From NCBI GenBank assembly GCA_964527565.1, contig CAZGOY010000003.1:1-64000 (forward strand): 64,000 bases of DNA, given 5' to 3'. Below are positions 42,979 through 50,362 of the stretch, in pieces. The position numbers and the translations under genes are program-made. Within the stretch, counting starts at the first letter, position 1. Each line of letters begins with the position of its first letter. The notes under the pieces are model-generated. The model searched no databases and was not told the DNA's origin. It saw nothing but the letters and a program-made list of their open reading frames with translations. The stretch is from JAGXQV01 sp964527565 (lineage in GTDB: Bacteria > Pseudomonadota > Gammaproteobacteria > Burkholderiales > Sulfuricellaceae).

Positions 42979-44127
42979 TCAATTTCCAATTTCCTCGTCA
43001 GTCAAATAACACGCCGGGTCTTCCGCCCACGGGTCGCCGCTCAGTTGCCAGGCGCGCACGCGGGTGTTGCCGCCGCAGATGGCGAAATAGGCGCAAGTGC
43101 CGCAGCGCCCGCCGATAGTGCGAGGTTGGGCCTTCAGTCCAGCCATGATGGGGTCGGAGACATCCGTCCAGATGGTTGAAAAGGGGCGCTCGCGCACATT
43201 GCCCAGGTTGTAGTTCCACCACATGGTGTCGGGATGCACGTTGCCGAGATTGTCGATATTGGCGACGTTCACCCCGGAGGCATTGCCGCCCCACTGTTCC
43301 AGCTTGGCACGCACATGCGCCTCCAGTTGCGAGTTTCCCGGAAAATGACGCCGCACCCAGTAGAGCAGATAGACGCCGTCGGCATCGTTGTTGCCGGTGA
43401 CGAATTCCTTGTGCTTGCCTTCCTGCTGGTAGCGCCGGCAGGTATCGAACAGCAGGTCCATGGCGTCGCGGGTGGTGCGGTGGAAGGCGTCGTCCTTGCG
43501 GTTTTTGTTGCCGCGCCCGGCATAGTTGAGGTGGGAGAGGTAGAACTTGTCGAGTTGCTCGTCTTCCATCAGTTGCAGCAGGCCGGGCAGGTCGTGGGCA
43601 TTGTCCTGGGTGAGTGTGAAGCGGATGCCGACCTTGATGCCGCGCGCCTTGCACAGGCGAATGCCGTGCATGGAGAGATCAAAGGCGCCGTCCATGCGGC
43701 GGAAGCGGTCATGGGTTTCCTGGATGCCGTCGAGGCTCACGCCGACGTAATCGAAACCGATGGCAGCGATCTGCTCGATATTGTCTTCGGTGATCAGGGT
43801 GCCGTTGCTCGACAGGGCGGTGTAAAACCCCATTGCCTTGGCGCGTGCGGCGATCTCGAAAATGTCAGGGCGCAGCAGCGGCTCGCCGCCGGAAAGGATC
43901 AGCACCGGCACGCGGAAGCCCTTGAGATCGTCCATCACTGTGAAAACCTCACCGGTGGACAATTCGCCGGGAAAATCCTTGTCGGCGGATATGGAGTAGC
44001 AGTGCTTGCAGGTCAGGTTGCAGCGCCGCACCAGGTTCCAGATGACCACCGGGCCGGGCGGGCTGCGTTTCGGCCCCAACGGGGTGGGGGCGGCGATTTC
44101 CTGCATGAATTGGGAGATGCGGAACAT
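42979..44127 (-). CDS. nirJ: NirJ, radical SAM haem d1 biosynthesis enzyme
   Basis: Radical SAM enzyme of 382 residues that replaces two propionate side chains of 12,18-didecarboxysirohaem by oxo groups. The radical SAM motif is C-NLT-C-KH-C (RRCNLTCKHCY), with GGEPLLRPDIFEIAARA. A C-terminal SPASM-like cysteine cluster follows (RCGTCAYFAICGG and the later PACYL). The start MFRISQFMQEIAAPTPLGPK is conserved in NirJ. It lies 28 bases after nirH. Confidence 0.96.
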   Translation of the reverse strand: MFRISQFMQEIAAPTPLGPKRSPPGPVVIWNLVRRCNLTCKHCYSISADKDFPGELSTGEVFTVMDDLKGFRVPVLILSGGEPLLRPDIFEIAARAKAMGFYTALSSNGTLITEDNIEQIAAIGFDYVGVSLDGIQETHDRFRRMDGAFDLSMHGIRLCKARGIKVGIRFTLTQDNAHDLPGLLQLMEDEQLDKFYLSHLNYAGRGNKNRKDDAFHRTTRDAMDLLFDTCRRYQQEGKHKEFVTGNNDADGVYLLYWVRRHFPGNSQLEAHVRAKLEQWGGNASGVNVANIDNLGNVHPDTMWWNYNLGNVRERPFSTIWTDVSDPIMAGLKAQPRTIGGRCGTCAYFAICGGNTRVRAWQLSGDPWAEDPACYLTDEEIGN

Positions 44128-44155
44128 GGATTCTCGTGGCGGTTCTGGATTTCTG

Positions 44156-44641
44156 CTAGGCGCTGATGCGCAAGCCGGTTTTCTTGAGGATGCGTGTACT
44201 GTACAGGATTTCGTGAACACGGCAGGCATCGCCCAGCAGGGCGGCAATGCGGCGGGTTTTTTCTTCCACTTCGGCGCGGTCGCGGCCATGCACCATGGCG
44301 AAGAAATTGTACGGCCATTCCGGCAGGTAACGCGGGCGCTGGTAGCAATGGCTGACGAAATCCAGCGCGCCGACCGCCGCGCCCAGTTCGTCGATGCGCT
44401 CGTCCGGCACGTCCCACACCGTCATGCCGTTGGCCTGGTAGCCCAGCGCGTAGTGGTTGGGCACCGCGCCGATGCGCCGGATGATGCCTTCTTGCAACAT
44501 GCGCACCACGCGTTCCATCACTTCCTCGGCACTCACGCCGAGTTGCTCGGCTACCTGGTGATAAGGCTGCGGCACCAGCGGAAGCCCCTCCTGGGTGGCC
44601 TGGATGATGCGGCGGTCGAGTTCGTCGATGGGGGCGCTCAT
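44156..44641 (-). CDS. nirH: NirH-type siroheme decarboxylase subunit
   Basis: AsnC/Lrp-like protein of 161 residues, one of the sirohaem decarboxylase subunits. Winged helix (LDRRIIQATQEGLPLVPQPY) followed by the RAM-like fold that holds sirohaem: GYQANGMTVWDVPDERI and RPRYLPEWPYNFFAMVHG. The PEWPYN/MVHGRD signatures are typical of NirL/NirH-type rather than DNA-binding Lrp. It overlaps nirG by four bases. Whether this copy is nirL or nirH by name rests on gene order. Confidence 0.88.
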   Translation of the reverse strand: MSAPIDELDRRIIQATQEGLPLVPQPYHQVAEQLGVSAEEVMERVVRMLQEGIIRRIGAVPNHYALGYQANGMTVWDVPDERIDELGAAVGALDFVSHCYQRPRYLPEWPYNFFAMVHGRDRAEVEEKTRRIAALLGDACRVHEILYSTRILKKTGLRISA

Positions 44642-45108
44642 GCTTCGAATCTCAGGCCGATGAAGTATTCCGTGATTTTCGGCATGTTGTATACCGTGTA
44701 GCCGGTCTCCCGCTCGATGCGGGCAATGGCGTCCCGTTGTTGTTGCGGGGTTTCCGTGGCCAGCACGAACCACATATTGAGGGTGTGGTTGCGTTCGTAA
44801 TTGTGCGCCACTTCAGGCAGGGCGTTGACGAGGGCGTTGACGCGCTCGAAATCGTGCGGCGGAATTTTCAAAGCCGCCAGGCTTAGCGCGCCGCCCAGCC
44901 GTTCGGCGTGATACAGGGGGCCGAAGCGCGAGAGCACGCCCTCGTCCAGCAGGCGTTGCAGGCGGGCGATCAAGGCTTCTTCAGTGAGCCCCAGCACCTG
45001 CGCGGCTTCGGCATAAGGGTTGGCGCACACGGGGAAGCCGCCTTGCAGGGCATTGACGATGGCGCGGTCGGTGGCGTCCAGCGCAACAGTCCGGGTGGCG
45101 CGTTTCAT
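44638..45108 (-). CDS. nirG: NirG-type siroheme decarboxylase subunit
   Basis: AsnC/Lrp-like protein of 156 residues, of the NirD/NirG type. The pattern is LDATDRAIVNALQGGFPVCANPY, LSRFGPLYHAERLGGALSLAAL, and VAHNYERNHTLNMWFVLATE; the last (HNYERxHxxNMWFV) is a signature for the NirD/G half. ATG 45108 overlaps the nirDL stop by one base. It cooperates with nirH and nirDL to decarboxylate sirohaem. Confidence 0.9.
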   Translation of the reverse strand: MKRATRTVALDATDRAIVNALQGGFPVCANPYAEAAQVLGLTEEALIARLQRLLDEGVLSRFGPLYHAERLGGALSLAALKIPPHDFERVNALVNALPEVAHNYERNHTLNMWFVLATETPQQQRDAIARIERETGYTVYNMPKITEYFIGLRFEA

Positions 45109-46130
45109 CAGGCGGGCACGGCCACGGGTTCGCTGTAGCGCGCGCCGCATTGCTTGAACCGGCGGCAGCTGAACAGCACTTCATGAGGAACGTGCTGCAA
45201 CCGGCAGGCCGTGCGCAACTGCTCGACCAGCCCCAGCACTTCGTCGCGGTCGCGACCGTGGATCATGGTGAACAGGTTGTAGCGCCACTCCGGCAAGCGG
45301 CGCGGGCGGCGGTAACACAGGGTAACGCAATCGAACTGCCCGAGACATTGCCCGGCGGCGCTGACGGTTTCATCGGGAATATCCCACACCACCATGGCGT
45401 TGGCTCGGTAGCCCAGTTCGTGATGGCGCACTACCACGCCGAGGCGGCGGATGATGCCCTGCGCCTGCAACTGGGCGAGGGTGTCCATGACTTCCGGTTC
45501 GCTCATGCCCGCGCGCGCACCCAGCACAGCCCACGGACGCGAAACCAGGGGAATGCCGTCCTGGATGGCATTGATCAGCGCGGATTCGGCAGGATGGGGG
45601 CGGTAATCGGCGGCAACCGGCTTGCGCGGGGCCTTGCAGCGGTGGCCGCTACGCGCACTCCCCGCCATGCCGCTGACCTTTTGGCGCAGGTCGAAGCCGA
45701 GGTCGATATGGAAGTCTTCGATCATCGGCAACACCAGCAGGGGATACCCGGTTTCCTGCTCGATGCTGCGTAGCGCAGCCTCCAGTTGGGCGCTGTCCGG
45801 CGCGGTAACGACGAACCACAGGTTGTAACGGTGTTCGCGCTCGTAATTGTGATTGACCTCGGGGCGCGCACTGACCTGCTGCGCCACGGCGGCCAGCTTG
45901 TCCGGCGGCGCGGCAAGCGCCACCAGCGTGCTGGCGCCGATGGTGTGGGGGCGGAACACCGCGCCCACGCGGCTCACCGTCCCTTGTTGACGCAGGCGTT
46001 CCAGGGTGCCGATGACATCGGCTTCGGCGGCGCCCAAATCGGCGGCGATTTTTTGGAAAGGCTCGGGAACCAGCGGAAAATCATGCTGGTAGTCGTTCAG
46101 GATGTGTTGTTCAAATTCGGTCATGGCCAT
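45108..46130 (-). CDS. nirD: NirDL fused siroheme decarboxylase
   Basis: Fusion of two AsnC/Lrp-like modules in 340 residues. The N-terminal half (1-150) is NirD-type (VNHNYEREHRYNLWFVVTAP). A short basic linker follows (about 155-175), then a NirL-type half (GYRANAMVVWDIPDETV, RPRRLPEWRYNLFTMIHG). Fused NirDL is known in Thauera/Hydrogenobacter-type clusters and is catalytically sufficient there. Here separate nirG and nirH are also kept. Two ATGs (46130, 46124) are close together. An FNR-type box and -10 lie upstream. Confidence 0.93.
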   Translation of the reverse strand: MAMTEFEQHILNDYQHDFPLVPEPFQKIAADLGAAEADVIGTLERLRQQGTVSRVGAVFRPHTIGASTLVALAAPPDKLAAVAQQVSARPEVNHNYEREHRYNLWFVVTAPDSAQLEAALRSIEQETGYPLLVLPMIEDFHIDLGFDLRQKVSGMAGSARSGHRCKAPRKPVAADYRPHPAESALINAIQDGIPLVSRPWAVLGARAGMSEPEVMDTLAQLQAQGIIRRLGVVVRHHELGYRANAMVVWDIPDETVSAAGQCLGQFDCVTLCYRRPRRLPEWRYNLFTMIHGRDRDEVLGLVEQLRTACRLQHVPHEVLFSCRRFKQCGARYSEPVAVPA

Positions 46131-46157
46131 TACCCGTTCGCATAAGCACTGGCTGCC

Positions 46158-46199
46158 AATATGCCTGCCGCGCCGCCGTTTGACCTTGCTCTAAATCAA
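46158..46199 (-). promoter_or_regulatory. FNR/DNR-type box and -10 upstream of nirDL
   Basis: TTGCT-CTAA-ATCAA (46186-46199) matches TTGAT-N4-ATCAA at nine of ten positions. A -10 candidate CATATT lies on the minus strand at 46163-46158; its centre is 32 bases from the box centre, the same spacing as at norQ. It would start a transcript about 21 bases before nirDL, within the gap after nirF. Confidence 0.65.
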
Positions 46200-46219
46200 G
46201 GGAACCAAGCATGGACAAA

Positions 46220-47401
46220 TCACAGGCCGGTGCGGTGCGCGCGATGCGTGAAAAAGATGCCGCTGGGCTTGTCCACCGGCATTTCACCCACTTTCTGGAA
46301 GGTGTGGCTATCGTAAATCGCCACCCGGTTGTCGTCGCGTAGCGACAGCCACACCTGCTCGCCGCGCGGGGTGAATTCCAGGTGCAGCACGCCCTTGCCG
46401 GGCTTGAAGGTATGCACGACCTTGCGTGAAGGCACGTCAATCACCTGTACCACGTCGTTGTGCGGAAAGGCGAAGTTGACCCACACTTGGCGGTTGTCCG
46501 GGCGCGCCACCACGAAAACCGGCTGCCCGGCCACCTTGATGCGCGCCGCTTCCGTCCACCCGCCTTGTTCCACCACCAGCACCTCGTGGCTTCCCACCGC
46601 CGGTACCAGCAGTTCGCTGCCGGTGGCCGCCCACCCTTCCAGATGCGGCATCTTGAATACCGGCAATTTCTGGATGCCTTTGCCGTAATGGGGCAGTATG
46701 CGCCGCACACCCCCATCGGGATTCCACAGATCAAGCAATGCCAGTCCATCCTCACCAAACAGTCCGGCCAGATAGTGGCGTCCATCCGCCGTGATCATGG
46801 CGTCATAGGGCTCCTTGCCGACATTCCTGAATTTGCGTATTTGCGGGCGGGACGGGTCTTTTACATCCACCAGCCAGATTTCACCGGATTCGAACAGGCT
46901 AAAGACAAAGCGCTTGTCCGGCACATCGACCAAGCCGATGACCTTGGAAGCCTTACCGTCTTCGCCGATGGCGGGGATGTCGGCCAGCAGGTCCAACGTC
47001 GCGGAATCGAAAATCTTCACGCCGCCCGGCGTGTAATTGGCCACGGCGACCAGTTTGCCGTCCTGGGAAATCGCGCCACCGATGCTGTTGCCGGATTGCA
47101 CCACGCGCTTGACGATGCGCGCTTCCAGCATATCGATCTTGGTCAGTCCGCCATCGCGCCCGAATACGTAAGCGTAGCGCGCGTCGCGCGAGAAGTTTAC
47201 CGAGGCGTGCGACAGGTCGCCCAGGCCGGGAATCTGCGCCAGTTTGACGCGTGTCGTGGTTTCCACCAGCGCCACCTGGCCGATGGCGCGCTCGATCACC
47301 AGCCCGAGGTCGCCGGTGCCGCGCAAAGGCGGTGTGGTACTGCATCCGCCCAGCGTCAGCAAGGCCGCGGCGGCAAGCGCCAGCAGGGAGTTATTTCGCA
47401 T
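46220..47401 (-). CDS. nirF: NirF, haem d1 biosynthesis protein
   Basis: Lipoprotein of 393 residues: the signal MRNNSLLALAAAALLTLGGC has its lipid Cys at C20. The mature part is an eight-bladed propeller like the d1 domain of NirS but without a cytochrome c domain (RDARYAYVFGRDGGLTKIDM, FKMPHLEGWAATGSELLVP, and the final PVDKPSGIFF). NirF is needed late in haem d1 synthesis in the periplasm. The start overlaps the nirC stop by 11 bases. Confidence 0.95.
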   Translation of the reverse strand: MRNNSLLALAAAALLTLGGCSTTPPLRGTGDLGLVIERAIGQVALVETTTRVKLAQIPGLGDLSHASVNFSRDARYAYVFGRDGGLTKIDMLEARIVKRVVQSGNSIGGAISQDGKLVAVANYTPGGVKIFDSATLDLLADIPAIGEDGKASKVIGLVDVPDKRFVFSLFESGEIWLVDVKDPSRPQIRKFRNVGKEPYDAMITADGRHYLAGLFGEDGLALLDLWNPDGGVRRILPHYGKGIQKLPVFKMPHLEGWAATGSELLVPAVGSHEVLVVEQGGWTEAARIKVAGQPVFVVARPDNRQVWVNFAFPHNDVVQVIDVPSRKVVHTFKPGKGVLHLEFTPRGEQVWLSLRDDNRVAIYDSHTFQKVGEMPVDKPSGIFFTHRAHRTGL

Positions 47402-47732
47402 CGGGTATTCCTTTCATCAGTAGATCAATGATCCATTTTGCTTCGTCTTCAGAAATGAAGTCCTGCCAGGGAGGCATCGGCGTACCGCCGCGACCGCGCA
47501 GGATGGTTTCCTTGAGTGCCTCTGGGTGCTTGCCCTTGAGTGCCTCCGGCAACAGGGGCAGCCCCAGGCCGCCGGCCAGCGTCAATCCGTGGCAGGAGCC
47601 GCAATCGTGGCGGATGAGATTGAGCAACTCGCCGCGCCGGGCTTCTTCCGGTGCGGCAGCGACCGCCACGTTTCCGGCCACGAGCAGCAGCACTAGGCAA
47701 GGCAGTATTTTAGCGAGTTTAATAGCTATCAT
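47391..47732 (-). CDS. nirC: NirC-type monohaem cytochrome c (c55X)
   Basis: Small exported cytochrome of 113 residues. A signal peptide (to about A27) precedes one haem motif C44-GS-C47-H48; the likely axial Met is M86 (GGTPMPPWQDF). The size and place directly before nirF match NirC, an electron shuttle for haem d1 maturation or NirS. The ATG at 47732 has only a modest ribosome site. A perfect palindromic hairpin lies just upstream. Confidence 0.88.
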   Translation of the reverse strand: MIAIKLAKILPCLVLLLVAGNVAVAAAPEEARRGELLNLIRHDCGSCHGLTLAGGLGLPLLPEALKGKHPEALKETILRGRGGTPMPPWQDFISEDEAKWIIDLLMKGIPDAK

Positions 47733-47751
47733 AGCGGCATTCCGAAAATGA

Positions 47752-47777
47752 AAAGAGAGCAGCGCGCTGCTCTCTTT
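47752..47777 (-). terminator. hairpin between the EB_dh-like gene and nirC
   Basis: AAAGAGAGCAGCG / CGCTGCTCTCTTT is a perfect 26-base palindrome. It is followed on the minus strand by TTCATTTTC. It would act as a terminator or attenuator, or protect the mRNA end, between the haem-binding protein gene and nirCF. Confidence 0.75.
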
Positions 47778-47823
47778 CTTCAGGTCATGGCAACGGAGAA
47801 AAGTTCCTCCCTCCTCCAGCGTT

Positions 47824-48738
47824 CTACATTTTGGTGGCGTTGATGGCGGCACCGGGGTTGTCGATCCCCAGCGCGTAGTCGAAGGAAACGTAGTGATAAC
47901 GCCCATCGGTGTGATCGTCATGGATGGCGATGCCAAAATTATACAGCTTGCCGGGTTCCAGCTTGACATCGCCCTCGCCGCCGACGAACTTGCGCACGAA
48001 GGTCACCGTCCAGGTGCCGTCCTTCAGTTCACCCTTGGCTTCGGTCAGTGCGGTGCCGCCTTCCATCACGCGCTTGTCGGCGATATGGCCGTCGATCTTC
48101 ATGCCGCCCTTGCCGCTGCGATACTGAAGCAGGTCGAAAAATTTGCCGTTGGCCGTGCTGCCGTCCTTGACCCACTTGGTTTTCTTGTCGTCTGTTACGC
48201 TAGGCATGGTGCGCACATCATTGTGGCAGGTGGCCCAGCAGCCGCCGGTGCTGTCCATTTCCACGGTGCCCGGCACTTGCAGCATGAAGGCCGCCTTGAT
48301 GGGGTGATCCGGGTCCGCCTTGGCGCCGCTGGAGAATTGGGTATCCTTCCAGGTCAGACGCACGTGCAGGTTGGCGCCGTCATGCGCGGCCTGCACCGTG
48401 ACCGGGATGCTGCCGGGCTTGCCCTTGATGGGGTTCGGTTCCAGCGCAATGCTCTTGGATTTTTCCCCGGCGATGATTTTGGCGCCGATTTCGGCGGATT
48501 CGTCGGTCTTGGCCTTCACGTCGATGTGGCAGCCGGTACACGGCTCGCCCTTTTTCACCCCGCGACCGCCGCCGTGCGCGGTGCCGGTCAATATCCACTC
48601 CATCCCGGAAGTGCCGGGGTAGAAGACCACGATATTTTTGGCGGGCGCCTTGCTGACATCAATCGCGCTTGCCAAGCCTGTTGCGCCGAGCACAGAGACC
48701 CCACCCAATACCATTGATGCAATCAACTTTCTGTTCAT
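47824..48738 (-). CDS. EB_dh-like c-type haem-binding periplasmic protein
   Basis: Exported protein of 304 residues. The signal peptide (to about A25) is followed by an ethylbenzene-dehydrogenase-gamma-like beta fold. There are two haem motifs: a normal C67-TG-C70-H71 and an unusual CX3CH at C167-WAT-C171-H172. The end has the TDGRYHYVSFDYALGI strand typical of the fold. Similar proteins are found in nir or nar clusters as electron carriers, but the exact role is not known. It has its own terminator on either side, so it may be a separate transcript. Confidence 0.75.
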   Translation of the reverse strand: MNRKLIASMVLGGVSVLGATGLASAIDVSKAPAKNIVVFYPGTSGMEWILTGTAHGGGRGVKKGEPCTGCHIDVKAKTDESAEIGAKIIAGEKSKSIALEPNPIKGKPGSIPVTVQAAHDGANLHVRLTWKDTQFSSGAKADPDHPIKAAFMLQVPGTVEMDSTGGCWATCHNDVRTMPSVTDDKKTKWVKDGSTANGKFFDLLQYRSGKGGMKIDGHIADKRVMEGGTALTEAKGELKDGTWTVTFVRKFVGGEGDVKLEPGKLYNFGIAIHDDHTDGRYHYVSFDYALGIDNPGAAINATKM

Positions 48739-48802
48739 GGCAATCCACCTTTTAAATGAGACGAGACAATGAAGTTGTGGCGATAATATGGCTTTTACGA
48801 GA

Positions 48803-48828
48803 AAAATAAACCCCGGTTAGGGGGTTTA
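48803..48828 (-). terminator. terminator after the tetrahaem cytochrome gene
   Basis: Stem AAACCCC / GGGGTTT on the minus strand with a six-base loop, followed by ATTTTTC. It lies 35 bases after the nirT-type stop. Confidence 0.85.
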
Positions 48829-48862
48829 CTTTTAAACAAAACAGGGTTAATGCATGGGGCGC

Positions 48863-49450
48863 TTACTCTTCGTCTGCGTCCTTCGGCATGTTGTGCGCGA
48901 TACCCTGGTGGCAATCGATACAGGTCTTGCCGCTGCCGGGTTGCGCTGCGGTGGCATGTTTCTTCTGCGCGCTCTTGTCCTGTTTTTCCGGGTCCATGCC
49001 GTCGTAGCTGTGGCAGTTGCGGCACTCGCGCGAATCCGATCCCTTCATGCGTTCCCATTCGCGTTCCGCCATTTCCTTGCGGTGCGCCTCGAATTTCTCG
49101 GGGGTGTCGATGATGCCGGTCATCTTGCCCCATACTTCCTTGCTGGCCTGAATCTTGCGGATGATTTTATGCGTCCAGTCCTTGGGTACGTGGCAATCGG
49201 AGCATACCGCGCGCACCCCGGTGCGGTTCGAATAGTGGATGGTTTTCTTGTATTCCTGATAGACGTTGTCGCGCATTTCGTGACAGCCTATGCAGAATTG
49301 CATGGTGTTGGTGGCTTCCATGGCGGTGTTGAAGCCGCCCCAGAAAACGATGCCGGCGATAAAGCCGCCACCCAGCAGGGTCAGCAGTGAATAGCGCGCG
49401 CTTGGGCTGCGCAGTTTTTGCCACAGGCTTTTTAAATTGATGTTTGCCAC
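48863..49450 (-). CDS. nirT: NapC/NirT-family tetrahaem cytochrome c
   Basis: Membrane-anchored quinol dehydrogenase of 195 residues. One N-terminal TM (about 20-42) is followed by four CxxCH motifs: FCIGCHEMR, VCSDCHVPK, ECRNCHSYD and TCIDCHQGIAHNMP. The spacing and MQFCIGCHEM start are those of NapC/NirT. It would carry electrons from the quinol pool to periplasmic cytochromes and NirS. It is preceded by the dihaem cytochrome gene and followed by a terminator. Confidence 0.93.
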   Translation of the reverse strand: MANINLKSLWQKLRSPSARYSLLTLLGGGFIAGIVFWGGFNTAMEATNTMQFCIGCHEMRDNVYQEYKKTIHYSNRTGVRAVCSDCHVPKDWTHKIIRKIQASKEVWGKMTGIIDTPEKFEAHRKEMAEREWERMKGSDSRECRNCHSYDGMDPEKQDKSAQKKHATAAQPGSGKTCIDCHQGIAHNMPKDADEE

Positions 49451-49556
49451 GGGTCTTCCTCCAATTTTCTGATTTTATGGGCTCGGACATTCGCGCGCGA
49501 CCCCATGACAACCGGGTTGTGCCTGTGCGGCAAACCCGGTGTTCGCATTGCCGTGC

Positions 49557-50183
49557 TTACTTGAAGCTGGCGTAGTAGTTCAGCACCGCTTCAACTTCCG
49601 CTTTGTCCAGCCCTTCCAGCTTGGGCTTCATCTTCTTGGGCATGGGGCGCTTGCCGCCGAGGAAGAATTCGGTCTGTTCCTTCAGGTAGGCCAGCTTTTG
49701 TCCGGCCAGAATGCCCGCATCGTCGCTGGCCAGGGTGCCGCCTTCGGAATGGCACTTCTCGCACTGCTTGTCATGCACGGCCTTGCCCTTCTTGGCCAGT
49801 TCCGCATCGAATTTCTGTGCGGCACGGACAAACTTCTTTTCTGCAAAATGCTGCGCCAGCGCCTTGATGTCGGCCTCGCTGATGTCCTTCACGATCTGGC
49901 ACATGTCGGTCTTGGTGCCCTTCTTGTCGCCACTGCGGACCTTGCTTTCGACGCAGGGGCGCGCCTTGTCCTTGTAGGCCTTCATCGTGTCGGTAAAGTA
50001 GGGGGCGGACAAGCCGCCGATATTCGGCATGTCAGCTTCGTTGCTGGCGCCGTCCTTGCCGTGGCAGTTCACACAGCTTTCGGCCAGCTTGTTGACATCG
50101 GCGGCTAATGCGCCAGCCGACAGGGAAAGTGTCAAAAATGCGCCCGTTGCCAGCAGAGCGCCCTTGATAAAATTTTGCTTCAT
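49557..50183 (-). CDS. dihaem cytochrome c (c4/c553 type)
   Basis: Exported protein of 208 residues: signal peptide to about A28, then two cytochrome c domains. The haem motifs are SCVNCHGKDG (about 37-41) and QCEKCHSEGG (about 143-147); an additional Cys pair (ARPCVES, TDMCQIV) lies between. It is likely the soluble electron donor to NirS, taking electrons from the NirT-type protein. A GC-rich hairpin without a T run (about 49509-49543) separates it from nirT. Confidence 0.88.
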   Translation of the reverse strand: MKQNFIKGALLATGAFLTLSLSAGALAADVNKLAESCVNCHGKDGASNEADMPNIGGLSAPYFTDTMKAYKDKARPCVESKVRSGDKKGTKTDMCQIVKDISEADIKALAQHFAEKKFVRAAQKFDAELAKKGKAVHDKQCEKCHSEGGTLASDDAGILAGQKLAYLKEQTEFFLGGKRPMPKKMKPKLEGLDKAEVEAVLNYYASFK

Positions 50184-50324
50184 GGCACCGCCATCCTTTC
50201 AGAATTGGTTTGGAACACGCGGAAGGTTACACGCGCAGATTGCAGTTGACAAGTTGATGCGGATATCCGCTTTAACTTGCCGAGAAATATCAGTATTTAG
50301 CGGTTTTCTTATATTCCAGACAAA

Positions 50325-50350
50325 ACAACGGGGGCTTTCGCCCCCGTTGT
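50325..50350 (-). terminator. terminator after nirS
   Basis: Stem ACAACGGGGGC / GCCCCCGTTGT with a four-base loop (50325-50350), followed on the minus strand by TTTTG. It is 13 bases after the nirS stop, so nirS is likely a monocistronic unit. Confidence 0.92.
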
Positions 50351-50362
50351 TCAAACCACCGA

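Noticed and set aside
49509..49543. Hairpin between nirT and the dihaem cytochrome gene as a terminator
   Set aside because: The stem is clear but no run of T follows on the minus strand, so it is not called as a rho-independent terminator.
50240..50275. Possible FNR-like site TTGATGCGGATATC upstream of the dihaem cytochrome gene
   Set aside because: Only one half-site fits; the second half departs from ATCAA and no -10 at the usual distance is evident.
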